Part shown: positions 39,242 to 49,731 of the stretch, piece by piece | Position numbering within the stretch: the stretch's first letter is position 1 | Layout of the letters: every line of letters begins with the position of its first letter | NCBI GenBank assembly: GCA_001970955.1 | Contig: MPUH01000161.1 | Location: 1 to 64,000 of the forward strand | Length of the DNA stretch: 64,000 nucleotides | Direction: 5' to 3' | Source: Stentor coeruleus | Lineage: Eukaryota > Ciliophora > Heterotrichea > Heterotrichida > Stentoridae | Notes under the pieces: generated by a model | What the model was told of the DNA's origin: nothing | Database searches by the model: none | The model's input: the letters and a program-made list of their open reading frames with translations, nothing else | Translations under genes and position numbers: made by a program

Positions 39242-39548
39242 TTATTTATAAATAACTGCTGGTGTTTTATATTTTGATTGGAAAAATAGTAATTTTTTTT
39301 ATTAGGATTTTTGTAAAAGGTTTAAGGTGTTGATTAGGTTTTAAGTGTTTAGAATAATTAATATATATTATTGGTTTTTGGTATTTTAGTATATTTGATT
39401 GTGAGAAAATACTAAAAGCTTATGTGACTATTTCCTAGATATGTTATAATAATTCCTAAATTCATATTCTATCAAAGCCTTCTTCATCACTCTTATATAA
39501 AACTCAAAATTCCTTTCTTTATGCATTACTTCCAAATAAGTAATAAAA
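39242..39548. other. divergent spacer
   Basis: No gene seen. G-rich to about 39420, then C-rich. Confidence 0.55.
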
Positions 39549-40320
39549 ATGCTTAAACTCCTCTACAGGAAATTTTTTTTCTCAATACCTCCACTTAAAA
39601 ACCTTTCAGACACATAAAAAACCCAAAAGTTTAAAGAAATGCCAGAGAACTTTGCAATGAATTTCAACAAAGATCATCAAAACATCATACGAAAATCCAA
39701 AGACCCCTTCTCCCAAGGGCAAAACGAAAAACTCTCCTAATNCCCCTTCTCCCAAGGGCAAAACGAAAAACTCTCCTAATCCTCGAACAAATGACTAAAC
39801 TCAATACCTTCGAAATTATGACTCTAAGGAAAATGTTCAAAAAGCTCAAAACCACAAAAAAATCCCTAACTAATAAAATCTTTATAAAAAATCCTTAAAA
39901 ACTCATGAAAATGAATACAATTCGCCTATTTTTTATCGACCAAATACTGAATCATATCGAATAAAATCCAATACTGAAATCCCAATTCTTGGTCTAATAA
40001 GTAATATTTTTAACCTTATTAGCAAAATTACTTTAGGTAGTTCAGATAAAATATAAGCTGAAGAAGAGATAAAAGAAGTAGTTAAAGAAAAAACTATTGA
40101 GAAAAACGTTTAATATTATTCTTTCAGGTTATATGCTAGTAAAGTAAAATTTATTAAATGTGTTAAAGATATTTTAGGACTTGGGTTGAAAGAATCTAAA
40201 GATAAAATTGAAGAAACAGTTAAAGGACCAGTAACAATTTTTAAGAATGTTAGTAAAGAGTCTCATGGAAAAGTACTGGAACAACTTTTAGCTGCAGGTG
40301 GACAAATAGAATTTCAATAA
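39549..40320 (+). pseudogene. broken mitochondrial ribosomal protein bL12 (L7/L12)
   Basis: The last 417 bases (39904-40320) encode a bL12 C-terminal domain: SKVKFIKCVKDILGLGLKES and KVLEQLLAAGGQIEFQ match the L7/L12 fold well. In that frame there are two TAA codons (40054 and 40111). The second sits between EKTIEKNV and YYSFRLYASK, inside the domain, where homologues have a free position. Upstream, LILEQMTKLNTFEIMTLRKM (39779-39838) matches the N-terminal dimerisation helix but in another frame, and a presequence-like MLKLLYRKFFFSIPP (39549) lies in a third. The N at 39742 with a 38-base duplication sits in the gene, so sequence error may explain part. I see a decayed nuclear gene for a mitochondrial protein, or a real gene badly assembled. 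Confidence 0.65.
39704..39780. repeat. duplicated contig end around N 39742 (artefact)
   Basis: 38 bases (39704-39741) recur exactly at 39743-39780. Confidence 0.85.
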
Positions 40321-41279
40321 TAAAGTACTTTTTTTACAAATTTGGTTTGGCTTTTTTTTTCATGTTAGATTTAGGTTAGACTTTTATGATGTTATTACTA
40401 TATATTTTATAAATTAACATTGAGAAAAATATTCTATATAAAATATATTTACATGCTGATTTTATGTCATTTGATATACTTTTAAAAGTATTTGATTATT
40501 ATATTAAATTGTTATCAGGGAAAGTCTGTTTTTTATTCATTTACTTTCTTTTGAATAGTAGAATTAGTGCATTCCCCGCATATATCAAATCATTCATGAA
40601 CCTTATTATTTTTTAAAGTTTAGGTAAAAATAATTTAATTAATTTCTAATTATTTTTTCAGTATATCATCAGAGATGCTTTTTGTCAATTTTGCTCAACC
40701 TGAATCTTTAGCTTTAATATGAAATTGTTAAGCTAAAAATATTAGTATTTTATTATAAATTTAAACTATATAGCTTATGATTAAACGAAATAGTCCTGCA
40801 GCGCTAAATTCCAATTAATAATAAAAAGTTAACAATAAAACAAAATTACACATGCTTATAAACTAATAAAAAATTATATCAAAGTAATTTACAGTACGAT
40901 AAAATTAACAACAAGATAAAAAGTTGATCAAATCTTAGTTTGCAATAAACTTCAAAAACATATCATATTAAAATTTTAATTAAAAAACAATTATTCACAG
41001 CTTAAAAACTCATCATATCATTACTTCATTACAAAATACCCTATTAAAAATCTTTTTTCAAATTCCTAAAAAAATATCTAGCCTTATACAACCACAAAAA
41101 AAAATTAAACTGCCGATTTTCTTCTTTAATCATCAAACCTTACTAATTCCACATATAAAAACTCCCCTTAACAAACATAAAAAAGCTTTCATTTACCTTA
41201 AAACCCATACACCAACCTAATATAAATTTATATAAAAATCACTAATTTACCCTTAAACTAATTATCATTCACTAAATAA
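40321..41279. other. gene-free stretch upstream of acid phosphatase copy 2
   Basis: No gene seen. AT-rich; from about 40800 increasingly C-rich and G-poor. Confidence 0.55.
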
Positions 41280-42572
41280 ATGATATTGATTGTGCTTCTC
41301 ATATCCCAATCAAGTGCTTTATTTTTTCCAATGCAAGTTCGTCTATCTTGGACAGAAAAAAGCTCTGAAATGCGTGTTATGTGGCAATCACGAATGAGTG
41401 GCGAGGCCAGAATTTCTTATCGTCCATATCTTTGTAATCATGAATTTGACTTGAAAACTATCAAAGCTCAGACAACTCGGATTGATTTCGGTACAGAAAT
41501 GCAAAGGTTTTCATATGTGCATACTGCAGTGATGACAGATTTAAAAGGAGATTGTTTCTATGAGTATTCAGTTGGAAATGGGTATTTTTGGACTGAGTTT
41601 TTTGTTTTCAGTGGAAGAACTCCTGATCAAGATGTGGAATCCAAGTACAAAATGATGATTTTTGGGGATTTAGGCACTCATTATCATGGACAGAAAAGTT
41701 TTAATTTGATGAAAACCATGACAGAAACCCAAGAAGTATTAGGGGTTATGCATATGGGTGATATTGGATATAATTTAGAATATGATCAAGGACTTATTGG
41801 TGATAAATTTTTGAATATGATTAAACCTATCGCCACAACACATGCGTATATGACAATGCCAGGAAATCATGAACAAGCTAATAATTTCACAGCTTATAAA
41901 CAAAGGTTTATCATGCCACAAAACGAAGCAAGCCAAAACTCAAGTTATTTCTATTCATTAAATATAGGTCCTGTTCATTATATTTGCCTAAACACAAATC
42001 CGTTTTTTATAATCGACCAAAAATCAGAAAGAGAAACCATGATGAATTGGCTTAAAGATGACTTATATAAAGCTAACAATAATCGAAATAATGTACCTTG
42101 GATAGTAACTTTGCATCATCATCTTTTATATTGTTCACATAATCCATATATAGAAGGTTCAAGGAAAGATTGTGAGGTTCAATCAGCAGTAGTTAGACAT
42201 GCACTTGAAGATATTTACTATGAAAATAAAGTGGATTTAGTACTTGCTGGTCATATACATCATTATGAAAGACAAGCAAGTATATATAAAAATGAGACAA
42301 TTTTGGGTGATGTCGATGAACAAAATAAACATGTTAATGCTAAAGCTCCTATTCATATTGTGTCTGGGTCTGCTGGGAATAGAAGTGATAAAAATGACCC
42401 TTCATCACCTTATAAATGCTTGTGGACTAGGTTTATAAGCGATGATTTTGGTTTTGGTATGCTTACTGTGTTTAATAAAACGACATTGTTATGGGAACAA
42501 TTTAGTTCAGAGAGTGATAAGATGATTGATTATGTTTATATCATAAAACAAAGTAACATGACGAGTATTTAG
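41280..42572 (+). CDS. purple acid phosphatase, secreted (copy 2)
   Basis: 430 residues, a paralogue of 6170-7471 with the same architecture. Signal peptide MILIVLLISQSSALF, Fn3-like VRLSWTEKSSEMRVMWQS, and the metal-binding set GDLGT, GDIGY, GNHE, LHHH and GHIHH. Long shared stretches include YENKVDLVLAGHIHHYERQA, while surface loops differ, so the duplication is not recent. It should act in lysosomes, phagosomes or outside the cell. The next gene on the strand is an MRH-type membrane protein, which also points to the endolysosomal route. Ends in TAG, against TAA in copy 1. Confidence 0.93.
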   Translation: MILIVLLISQSSALFFPMQVRLSWTEKSSEMRVMWQSRMSGEARISYRPYLCNHEFDLKTIKAQTTRIDFGTEMQRFSYVHTAVMTDLKGDCFYEYSVGNGYFWTEFFVFSGRTPDQDVESKYKMMIFGDLGTHYHGQKSFNLMKTMTETQEVLGVMHMGDIGYNLEYDQGLIGDKFLNMIKPIATTHAYMTMPGNHEQANNFTAYKQRFIMPQNEASQNSSYFYSLNIGPVHYICLNTNPFFIIDQKSERETMMNWLKDDLYKANNNRNNVPWIVTLHHHLLYCSHNPYIEGSRKDCEVQSAVVRHALEDIYYENKVDLVLAGHIHHYERQASIYKNETILGDVDEQNKHVNAKAPIHIVSGSAGNRSDKNDPSSPYKCLWTRFISDDFGFGMLTVFNKTTLLWEQFSSESDKMIDYVYIIKQSNMTSI

Positions 42573-42913
42573 TTTTATTAGAAAACTTATAGGATTTATT
42601 TAGTTTTTTTGGATATGAAATATGCACTTATAATATATAAAAATAAAAGTTTTAAGTAGGATTTTTATATAAAACAATAATAATGACTGAAGTATAATTA
42701 TTGTATATTTTCTAATAGAAGTTATAGAAGTCTTTAAAGCTGTATAATATTATCAGCAGAAAAATATCTTAAGAATATTTTCTAAATTATTTTTTTAGAT
42801 TTATTCTACACCCTAACACCCACTGATCATTCATTCTAACTTATTTATAATAAAACTCTTATATAGACTATAAACTTAAAATATCTTCTGATGAATTTCC
42901 CATATTTAAAAAT
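42573..42913. other. spacer between two plus-strand genes
   Basis: No gene seen. 42601-42660 has G 9, C 2; 42781-42840 has C 15, G 2: the flip occurs between co-oriented genes too. Confidence 0.6.
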
Positions 42914-43633
42914 ATGTTTTACATGCTTATCGTTTTAGTACAAAGCCAAACCACCTGGGAAGATCCAGCAACAGGTATCAGTTACAACTGGAAAAGTTTA
43001 AAACGAGATCCAGATAATTATTACGATGTTGTTGATTCTACAGCTTTCTTCGTCCCTTCAATCTATTCATTTAATTTTGGTGAGAATCTCCCAATAACTT
43101 GTGCAGGTCAATACCCAGCAGCAATGGAATCAGTTGAATTATTAGATGGGTGGATGGAAAGCTGTAGTATTTTAGGAAGATCAGACATGCAGAAAGTTAG
43201 AAGTATTAGTAATGGTATAGAAATAACATATAAAGGTGGGGATATTTGTTATGATGTTTCATCGATAAACACTAGACAAATTTCTTTTCAGTTAATATGC
43301 AGCAAAACCGAAGGACAATGGGAAATTATCCAGTCAACTTTTACAAATTATTGCCATATTATATTGAAGAAGAAGACTAAAGCTGGCTGCCCGGTACAGT
43401 TTGCATTTACTTGGGTTTGGGGTTTGACTGTTGCTTTTGGCGCATTTGTCCTTTATTTTATTGTTGGTACTTTGATAAATATTTCACAAGGAACAGGATG
43501 TATAATCCCACATGCGAGCTTTTGGGAAGGGATTTGGGAATATTTTACTGATAAAGTGGCAAGTGTTTTAGAAAGAGTTAAGGGTATGAGTAAGAAGCCT
43601 CAAGAGATAAAAAAGAATTATGAGATGGTTTAA
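42914..43633 (+). CDS. Atg27/M6P-receptor-homology (MRH) type I membrane protein
   Basis: 239 residues. A short hydrophobic signal peptide (MFYMLIVLVQSQ), a luminal domain of about 150 residues and one membrane helix (FTWVWGLTVAFGAFVLYFIV), then a basic cytosolic tail ending KKNYEMV. The luminal part has the MRH hallmarks: GIEITYKGGDICYD, then RQISFQLICS, and paired cysteines (TNYCHIILKKKTKAGCP). The Glu and Tyr needed for mannose-6-phosphate binding are not clearly present, so it is more like Atg27 than a true M6P receptor. The tail motif NYEMV resembles a YxxPhi sorting signal. Role inferred: cargo or membrane sorting between Golgi and lysosome. Ends in TAA. Confidence 0.8.
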   Translation: MFYMLIVLVQSQTTWEDPATGISYNWKSLKRDPDNYYDVVDSTAFFVPSIYSFNFGENLPITCAGQYPAAMESVELLDGWMESCSILGRSDMQKVRSISNGIEITYKGGDICYDVSSINTRQISFQLICSKTEGQWEIIQSTFTNYCHIILKKKTKAGCPVQFAFTWVWGLTVAFGAFVLYFIVGTLINISQGTGCIIPHASFWEGIWEYFTDKVASVLERVKGMSKKPQEIKKNYEMV

Positions 43634-44233
43634 ATTATGCATATGCTTTGAATAGTTTAGATAAGTTATTGAGAAATTTTAGTTTATAAGATAATATAAT
43701 GATTGGATTTTTTTAGAGAATAAGTTGTGTATTTTGAATAAAGTTAGGTTTTATTGATAATAAAAAACTAGACTATGGATTTTGGTTATTAGAAGGTATT
43801 GGGTGTTGATTTTTATGAAATAAATACTGTTTAGATATGGAATATGTTTTTATCATAGAGTATATTTGCGATTTTATTGGTAAAAAATTGTTAAGAAGAT
43901 TATAGACTAATAATATGATTATTATACAAATCATATCATAAAACTGAGTATATTTTGAACTAGGCTTATCTTAAAATATATTATCCCGCAAATTCTATTT
44001 AATATTCTCTAATCTCCTTCTATACAAAAAAATATATAATTCCCTTATATATTATATCTTATAAATTCTTAGCATTTTTTTAAATCCTCGTCATCTTCTT
44101 CCATCTTTGATACTTTATTATGCCCATGTCTAACTTTTTTATAATTTTTCCTATCGTTAATTTTTTTTCTCATACAATCCTATTGTATAATCATTTAAAA
44201 CTTCAAATAATTTATTTATCTCCTACCATAAAT
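43634..44233. other. spacer and leader upstream of SCP copy 2
   Basis: No gene seen. G-rich on the left, C-rich from about 43980. A same-frame extension from 44120 is open but hydrophobic and unlike copy 1. Confidence 0.55.
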
Positions 44234-45547
44234 ATGAAGAATTCAAGAAGTCAAAAATCACAACCTGTGCTCCAAGGCAACCTTCTTGCAAAATCTAGTA
44301 AATTGACAATTGAAGTACCTGATGAAGATGATGAACCTTCAGCAAGTAAATTTAATAAGAATTCCCCAACTTATTCTAAAGTTACAACTGATTATCAAAA
44401 AGCTTCAGGTTCAATTTTTGCCCCTAAGCATAAACCAGCTTCATCATCTCATCCAACTAAAAGATGCTATGGACAGTCTGGAACGCCAAAGGTCGCTCCA
44501 AAGATCTTTAAGTTTCCATCAACACCCAAAACGACAACAAAAAGGTCCCCATCCAAGCCACCAAGCATGCAAATATCCAGAGCAAAAAGTAAAGGTCAAA
44601 CACCTACAGCAAAAGCATCTGCAACCCCAACACATAAAAACTCATTTGAAGAGAATAAAAAACGCCCTAAAACAACAACGAATTCAGAAAAATCTCTTAA
44701 AGCAGAAACTGGATCAAGCCCTAATCTTAACAGTCTTGTGACCCAAGTCAAACTAAGCTCAAACAAAGTTGCCAACAGTTTAAGCGAAGAAGAAATTCAA
44801 GCTAAAAGCGAGATGCTATACAAAGAGCATCTTTTTCAAACCTTCCAAGCTATGAAATTTGTCAGAACTTTACAACCAGTAAACCTTGAACAACTAAAAG
44901 AAAAACGTTTAAATGTTCCAAGACGTAAAGGTTTTGAAAACAAAAAAACTATTATTTTTGATTTAGATGAAACTTTAGTTCATTGTTGTGAGGATATAAC
45001 TACAAGTAACCCAACAGTAATATTACCTGTTGTATTCCCAACAGGAGAAACAGTACAAGCTGGGATAAATATAAGACCATATGCTTTAGAATGTTTAAGA
45101 GAAGTTAATAAAGAATTTGAAGTTTTTGTTTTTACTGCATCACATCCTTGTTATGCTAATGTTGTATTAGATTATCTTGATCCAAATAGAGAGCTTATAC
45201 ATCAAAGATTTTTTAGAGACTCTTGCATCAATATGGGTGGGGTGTTTATTAAGGATCTTAGGATTTTTGCTAATCGTAATCTTAAGGATTTGATTATTGT
45301 TGATAATGCCGCTTATTCGTTTGCGTATCAGTTGGATAATGGCATTCCGATTGTATCTTGGCATGATGACCCACATGATAAGGAGTTGTATAATTTGATG
45401 GATTATGTCAAAGCTCTTGCTGCTGTTGAAGATATTAGAGATGTTAATGAGCAAACTTTTCATATGAGGACTTTTTATGAGGATTATATTAATGAGTTTT
45501 TAGCTGCGGATACTGTTTCATCACCAAAAGGAGGGAAGAAGCATTAA
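44234..45547 (+). CDS. SCP/FCP1-type (NIF) protein phosphatase (copy 2)
   Basis: I start at 44234 (MKNSRSQKSQ), aligned with copy 1; the frame is open from 44120, but those 38 residues have no counterpart. About 437 residues. The disordered N-terminal half keeps LTIEVPDEDDE and the YQKASGSIFAPKH block but otherwise differs from copy 1. The catalytic half is nearly unchanged (FDLDETLVHCCEDITT, INIRPYALECLREV, LIIVDNAAYSFAYQLDNGIP) even at many synonymous sites. It should dephosphorylate Ser/Thr, with the RNA polymerase II tail as the classical substrate. Convergent with eL32 copy 2 at 211 bases. Ends in TAA. Confidence 0.92.
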   Translation: MKNSRSQKSQPVLQGNLLAKSSKLTIEVPDEDDEPSASKFNKNSPTYSKVTTDYQKASGSIFAPKHKPASSSHPTKRCYGQSGTPKVAPKIFKFPSTPKTTTKRSPSKPPSMQISRAKSKGQTPTAKASATPTHKNSFEENKKRPKTTTNSEKSLKAETGSSPNLNSLVTQVKLSSNKVANSLSEEEIQAKSEMLYKEHLFQTFQAMKFVRTLQPVNLEQLKEKRLNVPRRKGFENKKTIIFDLDETLVHCCEDITTSNPTVILPVVFPTGETVQAGINIRPYALECLREVNKEFEVFVFTASHPCYANVVLDYLDPNRELIHQRFFRDSCINMGGVFIKDLRIFANRNLKDLIIVDNAAYSFAYQLDNGIPIVSWHDDPHDKELYNLMDYVKALAAVEDIRDVNEQTFHMRTFYEDYINEFLAADTVSSPKGGKKH

Positions 45548-45758
45548 TTCATATTAGCATTATATATCAGGTATTTAAGTGTGATTTAGTAGTTTATTCA
45601 AAATTATCATATACTTTATTTTTTATATAAAAGTTTTTCTCTTTAACACTTATCATAAACCACTCTATCTAATCAAACAAAAATCCTTATCTTTTATTCA
45701 CTTCATAATCATTTTCTATACTATTCCCCCTATTTTATCCTATCATAATTTTTATCTA

Positions 45759-46160
45759 TTACTTCTTTTCTTCAGTACGAACTCTAGCATTAGCATTAGT
45801 AACTCTAACTCCAAGCTGTGTAGCTCGTTCAACTAGTCTTTTCCTACTCCTGGCACTAAGATTATGTGCAAGTTCAGCACAATAAACTCTATTATGCATA
45901 AGAAGCACTTCTAAATCCTTATCGTTAGTGACTAAGAATTTCCTAAAACCATTTGGCAGTAAAAATCTAGTTTTCTTATCAGTACCATATCCAATACCAG
46001 GTAAAGGTTTATTTCCTCTAAACTTTCTTCGGATTCTACTGTCAATACCATGAGGCTGTCTCCAACTTGGTCCAACTCTCTTGAACTGGTCGCTTTGGAA
46101 TCTGGTAAAAGTTTTCTTATGCTTTTTGATCTTCTTCAGCATATGGATAGGGGCTACCAT
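45759..46160 (-). CDS. RPL32: 60S ribosomal protein eL32 (copy 2)
   Basis: 133 residues, identical to copy 1 except ERATQ for ERAAQ as far as I can see. The DNA differs at only a handful of synonymous positions, while flanking DNA is unrelated. The gene pair SCP-eL32 is convergent here as at 31-33 kb but inverted in the window. Both copies look functional. Near-identity may reflect gene conversion or strong codon constraint in a highly expressed gene. Confidence 0.97.
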   Translation of the reverse strand: MVAPIHMLKKIKKHKKTFTRFQSDQFKRVGPSWRQPHGIDSRIRRKFRGNKPLPGIGYGTDKKTRFLLPNGFRKFLVTNDKDLEVLLMHNRVYCAELAHNLSARSRKRLVERATQLGVRVTNANARVRTEEKK

Positions 46161-47452
46161 TAATTATTCACATATAAAATCGAGCTTATGGGACATGAAT
46201 AAACTTGTTTTTAAGGTCGATTAATTAACAGTTTGTTGTTTAGTTTTTGTATTAAGGTTTATGATAATGACTTTTTTTTTAGATTAATACTGTAGATATT
46301 CATTTGGAAATGATTATGATGGATTAGATATTCGTGTTGAATATCTGTGGTTTAAGTTGTTGTAAATAATAAGTTTGGGTGTTAGGGTGTTATAAGTATA
46401 AGCAAATTTCATTTTTATAGGGCTTTGTTAGGAGATAATATGTGCTGAAAATATATTTTTTTGAGTTTTTGATGTGGTGAGTTAGAGGAAAGATATCGCT
46501 TTATATGATTTTATATAAAATGTATTGATGCACTGATTTATGATACTCTACTGATTTTTTCTCTTTTTTCTACTCCTACGACTATATGAAAACTTCAAGT
46601 TCAGTTTAGAATATGCGAAGATATTGAAAAAATCTACAAGTTTTTTATGCACTTTATATGAGCTATAGTTTTTTTACCCTCATCCTAACTACAAAAAGAA
46701 TTTTATCAAACCATCTGATTTTCACTATAAACACGTATTCAACTCTATATAAAACCTCTTAAATCTTATAATTATTTAGCATAACCACTTCTCTACATAA
46801 TAAACTTTTATACTCTTCTAACTTACTTAAGATTCCATAAAATCATAGCCTCTCCGTTAATGAAATATGAAAATCTACCAGTATCTCAGTAATGCATTGA
46901 TTATAATTTACAAAAGATAAAAGCATTCCAATTTCTTATCATAAAAACTTTATATCACTATTTACAAATGTTTTCTATTGCAAATCTGTTGTAGAACTAA
47001 ATACCTAAAAATAGGTTTTAATATATAAAAACCTTGAAATCCTATAAATTTTATGACTATCGAAAGTTTTAAAAATTACACAGTTTTTAAATAAAAGTAT
47101 ATTTACGCATAATTTCTGTATTAGAATATACAAATTTGTATAAAATAAAAATTAAATATATGCTTAAATCATAATTTAGTTTATCTAGCTATAGTTCAGA
47201 TAATTTTCAAATTAACACTAATACAATTAAATTTATATAAAAAGTGGATTATTCTTATTGGCATATTGATAAACAACTCCCATGCCAAATATTTCCACAT
47301 AACTGTCTCAACTTTTCTCAACGTAACTTATTCTTCAACCAAAACATGACATATTTTCAATAATTCGTCATAGTTATTATAATATTTTACTTACAATTAA
47401 TTAATATATTATCCACATAAACTATATAAAGTAATCCTTTCGCATAATATAT
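46161..47452. other. long divergent spacer
   Basis: No gene seen. G-rich to about 46500, then C-leaning and very AT-rich to the ENTH gene. Confidence 0.55.
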
Positions 47453-48904
47453 ATGGAGAGAATAAAAAAAGCAGCCTCAGAACTCAAGCAAAAGTTTATA
47501 AAGTCTGATCTAGAAAAAGCAATTCATGCAATAATAAAAAGTTCTGAGCCTCCGCTTAAGACTGCATATTATTTCATCGCTGATCGGACTATTTTGTCTG
47601 AAGATTGTAAAGCTATCAATAAAATACTTTGGGAATATTTAAAACCAGAGGAAAAAGATTGTTTTAAAATACTTAGAGCTTTTCAACTTGTCGAAGCTTT
47701 AGTCAAATTTGGTTCATTTTCTTTTGTTGTAGAATTAAGTAGTTCTTCACAGAAGTTTAGAAGTTTTATAGACTATTTTCCTGATGGGAAGTCTATAGAA
47801 CAATGCACCATGGTCAGAGAAATCGTCAGGAGGTTGCTGAATTTATTCGCCCATGAAATTTTATTGGAGAATGAGAGGGATGAAGCCCGAAAACAAAGAG
47901 AAAAGACAATCGGTTTTTCTTCAATAAACTTTATTGAAGGAAAAGATATAGAAATGCATGAAAATTTTAAGGCTCAGGAGTTGACAAATTCGTCTGGCCT
48001 TTTATCGTCAATAAGGTATGACCATGATAAGTTGCCAGTCACCAACGGCTTTTCATATGGCAGCCCAGAAGTAAATGATTATAGTAATGATTATCTTGCC
48101 CGTGAAAACCTTAAAAACCAAGAAATTTATATAGAAATACAAAGCAATCCAGGTGTTGCATCATTCATCCGAACCTTAGACAATGAAAAAAAAATTGACC
48201 TCCCAGCCTTAACACCCAATCCAGAAAGCAAAACAATTGAGTCTAATCAAGTTAAAATAATGCAAAATAAAGACCAATTCCCTAAACATAAAACTGAACT
48301 TTTCGGATTTCCTATAAAATCATCATCAAATCATAAAAACTATAATGAAAAATCAGATATAAGTACCCCTGAACCTAATAATGCAAATAAAATACAGTCA
48401 AACCCTTCTATTGATGGAAAACTTTTTGGTATACCTTTGAAGAAAGCTCATATGCCTTCTCATCTCCACAACAAGTCTGAAATTAATTCAAACATGCTTG
48501 ATTTTGATTTGCTTTCGTTAAATTTGGATTTAGAAATACCTAAAGCTCAAAATGACCAAAAAACAAGTCTAAATTCTAAACAAGAAAATCCTAAAAACCT
48601 TTTTTTATCAAATGAAGATATTAAAACCGAACAGAAATCTGAAAACAATAATATCTTTGGGAATCTTAATATGAAAAATACTCATAAAAAGTCAGTAAGT
48701 AATATTAATGAAATTAGGCTCATAAAAGACTCTTTTGATTTTAATTCAACTTTTCCTCTTATAAAAACTGAAATATCTTCTAATAGTCAAGTATTGAATA
48801 ATTTACCAAATGATTTAGAGGCTTCGCTTATGAATATAGATGATCTTACAAGAAGCCTATCAAAATCAGTTGCCCCGTTTAATACAAGATTGATCAGATC
48901 ATAA
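47453..48904 (+). CDS. epsin-like ENTH-domain protein
   Basis: 483 residues. The ENTH domain is at about 1-145: MERIKKAASELKQKF, LKTAYYFIADRTILSEDCKA, CFKILRAFQLVEALVKFGS, KFRSFIDYFPDG and VREIVRRLLNLFAHEILLEN, matching epsins in order. ENTH domains bind phosphoinositides and bend membranes. The rest is disordered, Asn/Ser/Lys rich, with repeated LFG(F/I)P(I/L)K motifs (twice) and an acidic DFDLLSLNLDLE segment that resembles clathrin- or adaptor-binding boxes. Role: clathrin-linked vesicle formation at the plasma membrane or trans-Golgi. Ends in TAA. Confidence 0.88.
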   Translation: MERIKKAASELKQKFIKSDLEKAIHAIIKSSEPPLKTAYYFIADRTILSEDCKAINKILWEYLKPEEKDCFKILRAFQLVEALVKFGSFSFVVELSSSSQKFRSFIDYFPDGKSIEQCTMVREIVRRLLNLFAHEILLENERDEARKQREKTIGFSSINFIEGKDIEMHENFKAQELTNSSGLLSSIRYDHDKLPVTNGFSYGSPEVNDYSNDYLARENLKNQEIYIEIQSNPGVASFIRTLDNEKKIDLPALTPNPESKTIESNQVKIMQNKDQFPKHKTELFGFPIKSSSNHKNYNEKSDISTPEPNNANKIQSNPSIDGKLFGIPLKKAHMPSHLHNKSEINSNMLDFDLLSLNLDLEIPKAQNDQKTSLNSKQENPKNLFLSNEDIKTEQKSENNNIFGNLNMKNTHKKSVSNINEIRLIKDSFDFNSTFPLIKTEISSNSQVLNNLPNDLEASLMNIDDLTRSLSKSVAPFNTRLIRS

Positions 48905-49179
48905 AAAATAATTTGGATAAATAATAGGATTAAGCAAAAACTTCTATTTTATAGTTTTATTATGTTAATTCTATATTTTTGTTTTTTAATAATAGTAGAT
49001 GATGATATATAATCATTTGCTTATAAACATTATAATTATTTCTAAGTTCAGATTTTATTTTAATATTGTTTATAAAAGTTTCTTCGAATAAATCAACTAA
49101 TTATAAACTGACTACAATTGTTTTTTACTTAGCCTTAGAAGAAATTTCCTGAAATGTCTTTAAACTTCAATAATCACTT

Positions 49180-49605
49180 CTAAATTATACCATTTGTTGA
49201 CTTCCAACTTTTCGACTTGATAATAATAATCTGCCCTAACAGTATTTTTTTTAGAACAACAGTCTGCTTTCTATATTTACTTTGATTAATATAAGCTTTA
49301 TAATGTTCAAAACCTATTTCATGGATAATCATACTAACATATTTCATTTCTCTTTCCCAATTGTGAACTAGTTTATTTTTAAAGTTGTCAAGTTCTTTGA
49401 TTTTTTCGTTAGACTTTTAGAGTTCTCTTCTTAATTATTGGGTTTCTTCATGATTTTTCGTTATGATTTCTGTAATTTTGGCTGTTAGCATATCAGAATA
49501 GTATGATTCTTGAAAAGAATTTTCAGAATTCACTATATAAATGAGGTCCTCTTTTTCTTTGGTTTTAATTTTTTTAATTGTTTAAATCTTTTTCCTGTTC
49601 ATCAT
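49180..49605 (-). pseudogene. coiled-coil frame with three in-frame TAAs
   Basis: One frame of 142 codons from ATG at 49603-49605 to TAG at 49180-49182, crossed by TAA at 49582, 49435 and 49417. Around the last two it reads NHEETQ, TAA, LRREL, TAA, KSNEKIKELDNFKNKLVHNW, a convincing coiled coil in which Gln would fit both TAA sites. The following EREMKYVSMIIHEIGFEHYK resembles the end of Hook-type dynein adaptors, though weakly. No indel is needed and no GT...AG pair surrounds the TAAs. It is a pseudogene fragment decayed by CAA-to-TAA changes, or a gene in which TAA is read. Confidence 0.5.
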
Positions 49606-49731
49606 TTAGGGAAGATGATTACTTATATTATTCCTTCATAAGATTAAAGTATATTAAGCCAGATGACCAAATTATAATTCTAATCTTAAAAATAATTAAT
49701 TCTTAAATGGATCATAACTTTAATATAAATT

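Noticed and set aside
44120-44233. N-terminal extension of SCP phosphatase copy 2
   Set aside because: Thirty-eight hydrophobic residues with no counterpart in copy 1; similarity begins at the Met at 44234.
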